A DNA stretch of 64,000 nt from Hyperoodon ampullatus (lineage: Eukaryota; Chordata; Mammalia; Artiodactyla; Ziphiidae). Shown in pieces: positions 47,461-60,000 of the stretch (position 1 is its first letter; each line of letters opens with the position of its first letter). The notes beneath the pieces were generated by a model. It saw only the letters and a list, made by a program, of their open reading frames with translations, was not told the origin of the DNA and did not search any database. Location: positions 71,137,783 through 71,201,782 of the forward strand of contig OX457063.1 of the NCBI GenBank assembly GCA_949752795.1, written 5' to 3'. The position numbers were made by a program, and so were the translations under genes.

Positions 47461-49825
47461 TCCCAGCCACACTCCCCCAGGACTGTGATCACAGTGGCTA
47501 ACCCTAACTGGATACTGTATTTTTCTTGTTTCTCATCTTAGCCAATTTAGTATGGAAGAAACACGTTATCTTACTTTAAATCATATTTCTAACATTATCA
47601 ATGCATATAAGCATTTTTAAAGTTGGCATTAGTACTTTATGAATTTCACAGTCATGTTTTTGCTTATGTTTTCATTGGAGTTTGAGGTGGTTCTTTATTC
47701 TCTTCACCACTTATAAAAATTTTATTAAGATTATTATCTTCTGTCATACACATTACAGATATTTTTCTGACTTGACATTTTGTTCACATTGTGTTTTCAC
47801 ATACAGACTTTTAAACAGATTATCCCAATGTTTGTCTTTATGTTTTCTCTTTTTGATGTCAAAATACCATTCTTTTCTAATGAGGTGCTTTTACATGACA
47901 TTTAACATCATCTTAAAGGAGCCAATGGTAAATAGGTCTTAGCCTCATTGGGCATATACTAGATCTACTCAAATACTGACACTGATTTTTATTTAAAATT
48001 TATATAAATTTTACTTAAAATATATATAAATTTATATAAGTGGGTCAAGTTAGATTAATATACTATTTATAAAATAAACATTTTTCTTTGATAAAATGTA
48101 AATATATCATATACGTATACATAATATATAATGTATCAATATAAAATTTTTTTTAAACCAATGGTATTTCCCTTTGAACTGAAATATATCTTTGATCAAA
48201 AATAGGGAGAAAAGCAGCCTTTGTACATATTGTACTTATTCCTTCTAAAGGCCAAAAATATAAAGTGATGGAAAAACACTCACATTTTAGCAAATGCATT
48301 TATAATGTTTCTCTTTCTCCCTGTAGCCACTCATTTGGAGAGAGCTAGAAAGCACATGGAAACATTCCATGTAATTCATTGCAGTAAATGATTCACAGAC
48401 ATTTTTCAAGGTAGCAAGCCTTTAGGGAAGCTTGTGCTAGCCATTTATTAAAACCCCATTGTCTGTCAAGATAAAGAAGAGATCATTAGGTATTATCTAT
48501 ACTTTCATACAAATGTCTCCTCTTCCTCTAAAACGTGATTATTTATACTTAAGAAGAATCTAACCTTATGACAGGTACATTACAAATTCTGAAAGTAAAC
48601 AAATACCTTCTCTCCTCATTACAGACCCTATCCTAGAGAAAATTATTTTAGTAATACATTCTAATATACTCATAGACTGTAATGGATATATTCATTTGAG
48701 AGATATGTATTCATTTTAAAGTTTACCTTTTTATACGTAAAGTTTACATCTTATAATTACTTATAAGCCATTTCTACACTAGTTTGGTCCCCTTTTAATA
48801 ACTTGCACACTGGAATTAAAACTCACCAGAGATTTCACAAAGTAAAATCCCACAACGGCCTGTGAGGAAAAAAAAGAACATTTACCATTCATTAAATGTT
48901 TAAATGAGTTGGATACATGAGAGCTAGAAGAGAGCAGTTATTATAACCTCTATAGAAATAGGGATTATTCCAAGAGACTTTCAGTCTTATTAATGCTCGG
49001 CTGGGAGAACTTCTCTTGACTTTGGCTGGCTTATGCTCCTACCAGGAGACTAAAATATACTGAGGATGGAATGGTTAATTGTCTCAATCACTCATCCAAC
49101 AAAACCTGGTTATGCTAGCCTATAATAGATACTCTAGATGAGGTTCGTAGATGATGTTAGTAGGAGAAAATATCTAAAGACATACATTTCACATTGACCT
49201 GGTTTTTCAGGGGGTCATGTGGTATCTGTTCATCAAGTCCATCAACACAAGAAGTTAGTTCCCTTCCAAGTAAGTCTCAGCAGGGCCTGCTATCATGGGA
49301 TCAGCCTGGTATCAAAAAAACCTTTGGGATATATATACAAGTCAGTGAGACCATTATTTCTATGCTACTCTGTTTATTCTTGATTTTTTTCATTCTATTT
49401 TCCCAGGAAATTAAAGCTCCAAAATCATACTAATTCCTGGGCTTGCACCCATTGCTTCAAACTCACTAATGCACGTTTCTACTTGAATGACCAAGTGTAG
49501 CCTCAAATTCAGTGTGTCTATAATTAACTCATCTTTCATGAAAAGCCCTTTTTCTTCAATCTTTGTATTCATCTATCTTTTACATTTCCTTCTTTTATCT
49601 CTTATCACACACCCTCCTCTTCTTGAACTAGGCACTAAGGCTTGTGGATTCTTTCTACATGTCCTTTTTCCCTATTCCTTCTTTTCTTTTATTAATAATT
49701 CTACTTTCCAAATCCTGGCCTTGATTGCTTCATATTTGAGTCACCACAATAGTTTCAATATAGTTTCACCAGAGCTCCAGCCTGTCTTTACTCCACCCTC
49801 ATTCAATAATGAAAACTCCTTTAAA
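47461..49825. other. AT-rich unique intron
   Basis: No gene or named repeat seen. The long frame at 49487-49963 runs into a SINE and is not a gene. Confidence 0.5.
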
Positions 49826-50164
49826 AATACCATTCCCGGGGCTTCCCTGGTGGCACAGTGGTTGAGAATCTGCCTGCTAATGCAGGGGACACGGGTTCGA
49901 GCCCTGGTCTGGGAGGATCTCATATGCCGCGGAGCGACTAGGTCCGTGAGCCACAACTACTGAGCCTGCGCGTCTGTAGCCTGTGCTCTGCAACAAGAGA
50001 GGCCGCGATAGTGAGAGGCCCGCGCACCGCGATGAAGAGTGGCCCCCGCTTGCCACAACTAGAGAAAGCCCTCACACAGAAACAAAGACCCAACACGGCA
50101 AAAATAAATAAATAAATTAATAAACTCCTACCCCCAACATCTAAAAAAAAATAATACCATTCCC
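49826..50164 (+). mobile_element. CHR-type tRNA-derived SINE with TSD (long form)
   Basis: Element 49838-50152: GGCTTCCCTGGTGGCACAGT, B-box GGTTCGAGCC, long 3' body and (AATA)n then A-rich tail. Exact 12-bp TSD AATACCATTCCC at 49826-49837 and 50153-50164. Confidence 0.95.
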
Positions 50165-50917
50165 AACTGGAAAAACAAAAAACTTTAGAGCCCCCAGTTA
50201 TTACAAGATAAAATTAACCGTCTTTACTAGTCAAAGCTCTATACAGTCTGACTCCTTCTTACCCTTGTAATTTTATCTCCTGTTGCTCACCCATACAAAC
50301 TCTCAACTCTATCAACTCTATTGAGTATAGCCAGAAGAGACATTTTAAAAATTGTTACTGTAATCCATTTTTTAAAATCATATCCTTGCCTTTTCTTTTA
50401 CCCACCTGATATCACCTTTCTCCACTTTTCTAACTACAAAAATTCTAGTTTACGTAATTCCATAGTTTACATTGTTCTAGTTCCACTTCAAAATTCACCG
50501 TCCTCCATATAATGTTTTTTTTCTGATTTTCAATATACATTGATACTTCCTTTTTCTGAACTCACAATACTTTAATTTTTCACCTTTGTTTTTTACCTAC
50601 TCATATACCATATCTCCATGTTTCTCTTTTAACTCTCATATTTTCATTCAATTGTGTTTATTCAACTCATTTCCAGAAACAAACTGTAAACCTTTCTTGA
50701 AGCAAGCATTAGTTAATTTCCTTTTCTTAATCCTTCTACAGTAATAAGTGCTTATTGAAAGAATGAATGGGTAAACAAATTCATACAAAATTTTCAAAGT
50801 TACTCAAGGACCTGCTGTTAACACAGAAATAGCTTCAAAATTTTGGGGAAACCACATAAAGGAAAATCTTCCTGAAAGATGAAACTGTTCCTATGAAAAT
50901 GCCTAGATTTGAGGCTG
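50165..50917. other. Intron, possible L2-like patches
   Basis: No gene. Stretches such as TCTATACAGTCTGACTCCTT recall L2, but too weakly to map. Confidence 0.35.
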
Positions 50918-51405
50918 TAATAGGCTGAAAAATGACCCCCAAACGTATCTACATCCTAAGCCTTGGTACCTGTGAATGTTACCTTATATGGCAAAAAGGA
51001 CAGTGCAAATGTGATTAAGGATCATGATATAGGAGATTGTCCTGGATTATCTGATTGGCACTAAAAGCAACCACATGTATCCTTGTAAGAGGAAAGCAGA
51101 GGGAGATGTGACACACACACACACAGACAAGGAGAAGGAAATGAGACCACAGAGGCAGAGATAGGAGTGATGTGGCCACAAGCATAGGAAATACAGTCTG
51201 TTGCCAGAAGCTAGAAGAGGCAAGGTACAGATTCTCCCCTAGAGCCTCCAGAGGGAACACTGCCATGCTAGTTCCTTGATTTCAACCTAGTGAAACTGAC
51301 TTCAAATTTCTGGCCTCCATAACTGTGAGAGAATAAATCTCCATTGTTTTAAGTCATCAAGTTTGTGATAATTTGTTTCAGCAGCCACAGGAAACTATTG
51401 TAGGT
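50918..51405 (+). mobile_element. Solo LTR, ERVL-MaLR (MLT1-like)
   Basis: TAATAGGCTGAAAAATGACC opening, GAATGTTACCTTATATGGCA, GGAGATTGTCCTGGATTATC, CAGATTCTCCCCTAGAGCCT, GAGAGAATAAATCTCCATTG (polyadenylation region) and closing GCCACAGGAAACTATTGTA. No internal retroviral sequence. Subfamily not assigned. Confidence 0.7.
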
Positions 51406-51618
51406 CCTCACAAAGAAAACTCCAGCAAGTCTCTAGCTCAGTGTTCTTAAGCAATCCACCCCTTCGGAGGTTTAAGATATAAGATACGAAACCTTCCTCA
51501 AAGTTAAAAACATATATTACTTTATCTTGCCACTTCAAGAAATCAAGTAGTAGCTACAAAGAATGGCTCTAAATTATACTGGTCCTACAGAATATTTTAA
51601 TTATAGAAAATTTCGTTT

Positions 51619-51861
51619 TGGATATTCCTTTTTTTTTGTATTGTATTTTATTTTTTTTTATGATATGCGGGCCTCTCACTGTTGTGGCCTCTCCCATTGC
51701 GGAGCACAGGCTCCGGACGTGCAGGCTCAGTGGCCATGGCTCACGGGCCCAGCCGCTCCGCGGCATGCAGGATCCTCCCAGACCAGGGCACGAACCCGTG
51801 TCCCCTGCATCGGCAGGCGGACTCTCAACCACTGCACCTCCAGGGAAGCCCTGGATATTCC
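51619..51861 (-). mobile_element. CHR-type SINE with TSD (short form)
   Basis: Element 51629-51851 in reverse: T-rich tail, TATGCGGGCCTCTCACTGTT through CCAGGGAAGCCC. Exact 10-bp TSD TGGATATTCC at 51619-51628 and 51852-51861. Confidence 0.95.
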
Positions 51862-53418
51862 ATTTTAACTTGAGTTTTTGTATTCTATTTTAGTGCAATT
51901 GTAGTAGTAAATAAAATTGTCAATAGCTCTAAATCCTATATTAATAAAAATTTTAAAGTATAATATAACTAAAAGTGAATCCATAAATATTAAATGATGA
52001 TGGCCTTTTCCATTAATAGTCAATAACTTCTGCACAGAAGTTTTAAAATTGCTTTTTCAAATCTTAATTCAAGAACTGAGTAAACAATCAACAGGTAACA
52101 TTTTCTTAATTCAAACAAATTATATTATCTTTTGTATTAAAGAAACACGTATTAAGCTTGGAGTTGATGAAAACTTGCAGGAACTTAAACTAATGATCTT
52201 ATTCTGCCTAGTTTTGCCTGGCCAGAGTGTTTCCTGGCATAGAAATAAATGGCAAATCTGTTGTGTTCAATCCTTTTCTTTCCCCTTGTAGGAGTTCCTC
52301 AGAGATTGTGAGATTGTTTTCTTAACACTTCCAAAAACTGAGCACTAGTATTGTCTATTTCTTAGATCTATCTTTTCTTCTAAGTGTTGTACAGTCCAAT
52401 TTTATGTATTTCTGCTTAATGACAGTTAACATCTATCACATTTGACACTTTTTTAAAAAGCAATGGAAAAATTGGCAATGCAAGTCAACCTAGAAAGCAC
52501 TTTTACTATTTTACTGTAAAGTGTTTAAAATTAATACCTGAAATCCTACATTCATTTAAATAAGCCACAACTTTGGCTCCAAGCTTTCTAGCTGTAAGTA
52601 CAACACTGGTTATATGACTTATTGGGTCAATAATATAAAAACAAACCAGCTTCAAAAAGGTTCAATTATTTCTGGTGTTGAGATAATAAAAATGTCTACC
52701 CTGATTCCTGATAAGGAGAGAATTATATGGAAAAGGAAAGGCACTGGACCAAACTTGGAAGGGACAACAGTCTCTCCGAGGGCATCTAAGGAAATAGTGA
52801 TATCAAAGTATGTGCACATAGTGGACAAAAGAAATACTTATTCTATTGATTAATCAATTAAAGTGTATCATCATATCAGCCCATGCTCTAAAAAGCTTAA
52901 ATTTAAATTTCTATAAAGCTTAAATATTAAAATACTTTAAAATCTTTGGGAAAATTCACATAAATTTGTATTCATTTTATTAATGGAATTTCCAGAATAT
53001 TTTGAAAACCCCTTTGAAAAGTGAAATATCACACACTTTCACAAAGCAGAAACTTTACTACTACTGTATTTTTACAAAATACACACACACACACACAGGC
53101 ATATGTACTTCTCTTATTGCACACCATCAATAGAACTTTTCTTACTGACAAGAGTAGACTGTTAACCAAAAAACTTACTAAAAGAAAAATGTTTTGCTAC
53201 TAGCAGTTTTGCTACTAGCTCTCTCAGCCCACCAGTTTATCTCTTCTGAAGCTTCTATTACTTAGAGATGGACTATAAGCTTTCTGCTAACTTCATCATG
53301 ATAGGTTTGTCTCCACTGAACAATTCAGTCCCTGAAGAACCTTTCTCCTCTGTATTTTTTTCAATCTTCTGAACCTCATTCCTTTCTCTATTTTATCTTC
53401 AAATGCTTTCATCCTGTC
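51862..53418. other. AT-rich unique intron
   Basis: No gene seen; (CA)n at about 53081-53097. Confidence 0.5.
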
Positions 53419-53663
53419 TTAATACATAATTCTTTTTGTGTGTGTGTGTGTGTGTGGTACGCGGGCCTCTCACCATTGTGGCCTCTCCCGTTGTGGAGTA
53501 CAGGCTCCGGACATGCAGGCTCAGCGGTCATGGCTCACGGGCCCAGCCGCTCCGTGGCATGTGGGATCTTCTGGGACCGGGGCACGAACCCACGTCCCCT
53601 GCATCGGCAGGCGAACTCTCAACCACTGCGCCACCAGGGAAGCCCCCTTAATGCATAATTCTT
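53419..53663 (-). mobile_element. CHR-type SINE with (TG)n tail and TSD
   Basis: Element 53435-53647 in reverse. A TGTG microsatellite replaces most of the A tail (53437-53457), then GCGGGCCTCTCACCATTGTG through CCACCAGGGAAGCCCC. TSD of 16 bp with one mismatch: TTAATACATAATTCTT (53419-53434) and TTAATGCATAATTCTT (53648-53663). Confidence 0.95.
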
Positions 53664-54319
53664 GTCGTAACACTCTGGTCTTAATCATTACCCTGAGCTG
53701 CTTGCTTGCTCAAGTCATCTTCCTACCAACATTTTAGTATATTTATAATATTAAAAAATTTAATGGATTGAATGCATGAATCTACTATATATGAAGAATA
53801 TTAAGGTCCTTTGAAATGATCCCCTCTTCTCCCTTAGAGTGTGTGTGCCTAAATTTTACTGAGGACATAAATAATTATTTAATATTACCATTTGAAGCAC
53901 TCTGTAATAGCTAAAATAATATCTTGGCTTACTCTAGTAGAAAAAGCCACTTTATTAGTTTCTAAGTAAGGTAAATAATGTCTATAGTTTCTAAGTTAAC
54001 AGTGTTGGCTACCCCACTTTTATATTCACCAGAAGCCCACACTTATGATTATATGCTTTGCTATACCTAAGATTTTCTTCATCTTACTGTATTCCCAATT
54101 CTATCCTAGTTAATAAATTCTTACAGTATTGGAAGAAAGTAACAAGTAAGGGTATACCTAGGAGTTTTTTCTCTTCCAAATATGAAAACTTGCTTTGGGG
54201 GGAAAGAAAAGATAACACACGAAGCCTAGATAACAAAAAACTGGACAAGAAATTTATGTTCAAATATTTGACTAACCAATGCAAGGAAGAGAAAGTTTAG
54301 AAAAAGGAAAAAAGTCTAA

Positions 54320-54562
54320 GAATTCTGCAAGCCTGGGCTTCCCTGGTGGCACAGTGGTTGAGAGTCCGCCTGCCGATGCAGGGGACACGGGTTTGTGCCC
54401 CGGTCCGGGAAGATCCCACATGCCACGGAGCGGCTGGGCCCGTGAGCCATGGCCGCTGAGCCTGCGCGTCCAGAGCCTGTGCCCCGCAACAGGAGAGGCC
54501 ACAACAGTGAGAGGCCTGCGTACCGCAAAAAAAAAAAAAAAAAAAAAAGAAATCTGCAAGCC
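54320..54562 (+). mobile_element. CHR-type SINE with TSD (short form)
   Basis: Element 54334-54548: GGGCTTCCCTGGTGGCACAG through GAGAGGCCTGCGTACCGC and a pure A tail of more than 20. TSD of 14 bp with one mismatch: GAATTCTGCAAGCC (54320-54333) and GAAATCTGCAAGCC (54549-54562). The long pure tail suggests a young copy. Confidence 0.95.
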
Positions 54563-55430
54563 AAATAAAATGTCAGGTATAATATTTTTATAGCACCAAG
54601 ATTTTTAAGGCATTCTTTGCTTAAAACTCACCAATTTTTAAAAGATGTCATCATATACAAGATTTTATTGAGGAAATGAGGAGACTAATCAAATGCAAGC
54701 TTATACACTTACATGGCTGAAAACAAAATGTTTTAAATATTTCATTTGTTCCCAAATAACTATATATCCCATATATATTTTGCCTTGTTGTTAGAAATCT
54801 TGACGTAACAATAGTGACAAGATAACAAAATATCTTCCATATTTTAATGACCCTAATTATACATTCTTTGTATCAAATTAAAAAATTATACCTAAGATAT
54901 CATGGAATTGTCATCATTTTTCTGTATAAACTATGAAGAACAAATCTTTCTAATTTTTATTAGGTATTTCTCCTAGTTAACAATCTAGCCTCATCTTTAC
55001 AAACTATTGTTTTTATTTATATGGAAGTAAGCCAATATTTCTCCTTTGCATGAAACAATTTTTTCTATATTTTTCTAGGATTAATTGCATCCTACACTAA
55101 ATTAAAGCATATATCAGCAGTATGAGTTGGTTTAGTTATTAATATCTTTTAAAAGTTCTTTATTGGTATATTATGAATGCTTCTTCCCAAAAGCCTATGG
55201 CAGTGATGGGGGTGGAAACTGTATTGAACACTACTCCTATAGTAAACATTTGCAGGTGTTTTAACTATGTATATATAATCTGAGTCTCACAATAACCCTG
55301 AGAGGAAGGTATCATAATTAGGTTATACACTCATATACCCTACTACACTACACCATACTTGATCTGAGTCAGCTTTGGTGAAAAGTTAACATCAGAGGAC
55401 CTGAGTGTCAAAATCCCTCTGTGACTCTTA
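54563..55430. other. AT-rich unique intron
   Basis: No gene seen. 55240-55315 faintly resembles the MIR/L2-era repeat at 24740. Confidence 0.4.
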
Positions 55431-55431
55431 G

Positions 55432-55806
55432 TCTGCTTGGACTGCTAGAACACAATACCATAGACTGGGTGGATTAAACAACAGACATTTATTTTCTCAC
55501 AGTTCTTGAGGCTGGAAGTCTTAGCTGAGGGTGCCAGCATGGTCATGTTCTGGGGAGGGCCCTCTTTCTGGCTTGCACACAGCCACCTTCTTGCTGTTTC
55601 TTCACATGACAGAGAGCAAGCAAGCTCTGATCTCTTCTTCTGCTTATAAAGGCACTAATCCCATCACAGGGCCCCACCCTCATGACCTCATCTGAACCTA
55701 ATTACTTCCCAAATACACCACCTCCAAATACCATCACACTGGGAATTATATCTCAACATATGAATTGGGGTGGTGGGGTGGTGGGGTGACATTCAGTCCA
55801 TAGCAC
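55432..55806 (-). mobile_element. Solo LTR, ERVL-MaLR (MST-like)
   Basis: Reverse-orientation MaLR LTR: CTGCTAGAACACAATACCAT, TTATTTTCTCACAGTTCTTG, GGCACTAATCCCATCACAGG, CCTCATGACCTCATCTGAAC and GTGACATTCAGTCCATAGCA. A GGGGTGGT repeat (55767-55786) sits near its right end. Confidence 0.8.
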
Positions 55807-57384
55807 AGGTGTTATGAAGTCCCTTTTCCTTTCTGGCCCTCAATTTCTAATCTGTAAATTGATATGGTTGAACTAGATGTTCATCAGTTAATATTCTTTA
55901 TCTCTATTGCTAGATAGGCAAGAGATAAGTCCAGATGATTTGTGAAACCTGCAGTCCAGTGATGGGAACACGAATTTAGAAAGCTTGAATTTAGGGGAAA
56001 AAAATTTAGAGAACAAATGTTTTTAGAAGATAGAACAATGTGAAAATTTTGAGCAACCTGCCAGTCACAAAAAAGTAATGACCTAAAGAAAAAAGAATCT
56101 ATTAATCAGTAATTCATTGAACACCATATATGTATATACCCAGTAATATATGGGCACCAAGAGGAAATAAATATACACTTAAAACTCAAACTTCTTTTTG
56201 TGTATAAGGAAGTAGGGAAGATGCTGTTACATGACATAGAGTCCTTTCCATGAGCAACCCTAAGAGAATTTCATGCTGCACTGAGTATTGGAAGAGTTGT
56301 TTGCCTCCTCAGAAGCAGGTTTTTCTTTCCTTTTTTACTCCAAATACATGGTTCACCCAGAGACAATAATTTTATAATATTAATTATAAAATTAATAATA
56401 TTCTATGGACAAGTATTTATACTGGCATCATACTTGGATTCTTTTTATTATATTACCATTTTTGTAAATGGGCACACAATCTCTACCCTCAATCTGAATG
56501 GGAATACAAAACAATTATTCTTGAAACAAAGAATATTTGTACTATTATACAGAAGGCATTCAGAGAAAAGGTCTGATAAGGACAGGAGTGGGTCTAAAAT
56601 GCTTCACAAAGCTGTCAGGGAGCACAGAGAATGGAGTGTGTGCAAGGACAGCGAGGACACTAGCGTAAATGGAGTGGAAGGCCTGGACTAGGGAGAGTGG
56701 AAAATTAAGTTTTATAAGTAGTGGAGCTAAGATTTTAATAGAATGTAAATGTCAAGCAAGGAAATTTTTACTTGAGGGGACAAAAGGAGCAATAATCTTT
56801 CAGAGTGCAAAGGTTGCCAAAGGATAGCTTGTAACCTATTTCTAATACAACCTCATGAAAATACTTGCACATGCACTTTTGTTATTAAAAATGGCATGGT
56901 GAATGTGGCCAAAATGAAAAGGGCTTTTTATTCTTGTTATTTAGTACCCAAGTGTAATTTCACCACAAGCAGGGACAGACTATAGAACTTTTTGTCAGTT
57001 CATTTCTTTTATTCTATTATCAAAGGACTTGATCCAATACTGAGCAGGAAGCTACATGTGGTATGTACAGAAATGGTACCTTTCCATTAAAGGAAAAAAA
57101 GGCTTCATTGGGTTACCATGGAAACAGCCTACCGTCCATTCCAATTTCTAGTAAATAATCTTAGTCTTCTAATGAAAACCTACCAGATAGATATACTTCT
57201 ACTCCATCTCTCTAGCTGCTAACTTTCTAAACAGATTTTGCCATGTTCTTTTTATTTAAAAGAAGTAAAATGTGCTTATTTGGCTGGGATATACAGAAAT
57301 TGTTTGTTTTAAGAGGCACTTCCCCCCCACCCCGCCACCGCCCCAAGAAAACAGCAGCTAGCAAATTCAGAGGTGCACTGTATG
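55807..57384. other. Unique intron
   Basis: No gene seen; C-rich patch at 57321-57345. Confidence 0.45.
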
Positions 57385-58245
57385 GTCCCTGTAACACCAA
57401 AGAATGATCAAAGTGGTCTCCCTAGGTCACGGTGGCCAGGGTTCAATCCCCATCTTACACACTGATGAGACCAAGTGCTATTTCTAGGTGGTGGAAATCA
57501 TTACGTTACAATGTGCTCACTAAAGAGAACTTCTCTTCCTTCAGTGGCCCAAACAAGTGGTCCATGAGCTAGATTTATTTTTTACTATGAGAATCTTAAT
57601 GTGTTACATATAAATCTGATATAAAGACATGGCCCCCAGTTTTAGACTGAAGTTTTTAGGACATGTTAATATTGATCTCTGAGATCTCCTATACAGAAGA
57701 ATTCCAAATAATTTATGTAGACAAGTCCCCCTCCAGAAGATGGAATTTATCTCTCCTCCCGCTTGTGTGTGGGCTGTGCTTACTGACTTGGCTTTCTAAG
57801 AGTAGAATATGGAAGGGTGTGGTGGTGACTTTGCAGTGGAGAAACATGGCAAATGCTGCCTTGGGTGAGTGATCAAGGTTCTACGCTGTGAGTCATGTTA
57901 ATACCATACACCCTTGATAAAATGTGAGGAGAATGGCACTTCACTTTTGTGATCTTCCCCCCAAAAATCTATAACCCCAATCTAACCATGAGGTGAACAT
58001 TAGACAAACCCAAACTGAGGTACACTCCACAAAATACCTAACTAGTGCTCCTCAAAACTGTCAGTCATCAAAAAAGAGTAAAGTCTGAGCATCTATCAGA
58101 GTTGGCTAAGGAGATACGACGACTACATGTAATGTGGATGGGATCCACATTTCCTGGATGGGATCCTGGAAAAATGAACATAGAACCATATGGGAAATTT
58201 AAGGAAAAACCTGTTAAATCTGAATAAAGTTTGGAGTTTAATTTT
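57385..58245 (+). repeat. Ancient interspersed repeat, LINE 3'-end-like
   Basis: Recognisable mammalian repeat: CCAGAAGATGGAATTTATCT, GGAGAAACATGGCAAATGCT, AGAATGGCACTTCACTTTTG, GGATCCTGGAAAAATGAACA and CTGAATAAAGTTTGGAGTTT. I think it is an L1M- or HAL1-type 3' end but cannot assign the family. Confidence 0.5.
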
Positions 58246-58274
58246 TAAAATATCCCAGAGGCAAAATGTTAACT

Positions 58275-58500
58275 GTGTGAAAAGAGCATGGGATTTGGGG
58301 CCTGACAGACCACAGATCAAAGACAGGTTCTCCCACTTGCAAACTGAGTGACCTGGAATTTATCTAACCATTTTGAAGGTCACATTCCTTATTTGAAAAA
58401 AAGAAATTATAATACTAACCCTGAAAAGTTACTGAAGAAATGTATAATTTATGATATATGCTATATCATATTTAATATACTAATATTTAAAATGATTGCT
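58275..58500 (+). repeat. MIR SINE remnant
   Basis: GAAAAGAGCATGGGATTTGG, CCACTTGCAAACTGAGTGAC and ATTATAATACTAACCCTGAA keep the MIR order. Confidence 0.65.
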
Positions 58501-59590
58501 ATCTTGCCAAGCACATGGCAGGTTATCCCAAAATGTTGGCTTTCTCTCCTTCCACCTGTTTCCAGCCCAACATCCAAAAGGCCAGAATCTCTGTCCCTTT
58601 GCCTGCTGGTTTTCTCTGCCAGAGGCTGCTTTGCTCACCTTGTCACACCTGGGGAATTAATCAACTCTACTCCCTGGAAGCACACCTCAAGCAAAAGCTG
58701 AGGGCAAGTGGTATAATTATCCCAGGTCCTTCACCCTTCCAGGGAACTGAATCTGAGGCTTGTTCCATCTGGTTGCCAGTTTCCCAACAGGATAAGGCTC
58801 CGGTTATCTATAGTGTAACTAATTTGTAATATACCCTTTATTGGCTGCTTTGCCTTCCCTGCACTCCTATTGGTCTTTCTTGGGATCATCTACATAATAG
58901 AAACTACTTGCACTTGAATCCCTGTTCAATGTCAGCTTCTGGAGGAAGCCAAACTAAATTGATCTTAGTTGGCAGCAATGATGAATGACATAAGTAGGAC
59001 TTCTTTAAGCTTGAAACCTTCTAGAAAAGTTCAGTATTATTTGATTCAGTGCCAATGTCGTGCTAATAATATGGAGGTGAATTTTTTAAATTATGTCTAA
59101 TTTAAACGAAAGGGTAGTTTACCTTTACAGATAAGATGCCGTTACAACAGATACACAATAAGAGTTTACTTTACTTCCCTTGCAATTTATATGTGTGAAG
59201 GCCAGTTCTTCAGATAAAAAACGTTTAAGGAATAATTCAGTGGGGGAAAACATAGGAAAGAATATCATCAAGAGAAAGCTAATTTGTTACAGAAAATCAA
59301 TACAATGAGAACATCAAGAACAGAGTTCAAGCAGGTTGGAATAGTGGAGGAAACTCTTACAGAAATGTTGGCACTCACTTGGATGTCTGCATATCAAAGT
59401 TTCATGAATGGCCTATATGGTTTAGATAAAGCCTGAAAACATTTAACATTCTCAAAAGTATCAATGAATAAATAGATGGATGAACCACTGAATGAATAGA
59501 TAAATGACAGAGACACAGCATGGGAGAAGGTGTTCTACATGGTGAGAATAATTTAGTTTTTGCATGCATCTCCTTTAACCTGATGGTCAC
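58501..59590. other. Unique intron
   Basis: No gene or named repeat. Overlapping frames at 58348-58829 are not convincing. Confidence 0.45.
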
Positions 59591-59592
59591 TG

Positions 59593-60000
59593 TATTAGTT
59601 TCCTACTGTTGTATAACAAATTACTACCAATTAAGTGGCTTAAAACAACACAAAATTATTAACTCACAGTGCTATAGGTCAGAAATTCAGGCACAACGTG
59701 GCTGGGTTCTCTGCTCAGGGTCTCACAGGACTGAAATGCAGGTGTTGGTCAGAGCTGTGATCTTACTGGAGGCTCTAAGATTCCTGATTATTGGCAGATT
59801 TCAGTTCCTTGAAGTTGGAGGACTGAGGGCCCATCTTTCTCAGTCTGCAAAGACACAGTCTTATGTAATATAATGTAATCATGAAGTAACTTTCCTGTCA
59901 TGGTCACAGTCTCACCAACATTCAAGGGCAGGGTGTTAAACAGGGCGTGTACACCAGGGGACAAGAATCTTGGGGCCATCTGAGAATTCTACCACAGTCA
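59593..60000 (-). mobile_element. Solo LTR, ERVL-MaLR (MLT1-like)
   Basis: Reverse orientation: TATTAGTTTCCTACTGTTGT, AAGTGGCTTAAAACAACACA, TCTTATGTAATATAATGTAA, ATCTTGGGGCCATCTGAGAA. Subfamily uncertain. Confidence 0.65.

Noticed and set aside
49487..49963. 158-aa plus-strand frame
   Set aside because: T-rich intron read into a CHR SINE; the C-terminal part is SINE-derived and no domain is visible.
45121..54562. CHR SINEs as tRNA genes
   Set aside because: They have A- and B-box-like motifs but no complete cloverleaf; tRNA-derived SINEs only.
54279..54593. Frames on both strands over the CHR SINEs (also at 51563-51893 and 53436-53737)
   Set aside because: GC-rich SINE body is open by chance in several frames; not genes.
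57663..57872. Short frame thought to be a GALNT13 exon
   Set aside because: Sequence is part of an old interspersed repeat and does not match the lectin-domain continuation; no flanking splice sites in phase.
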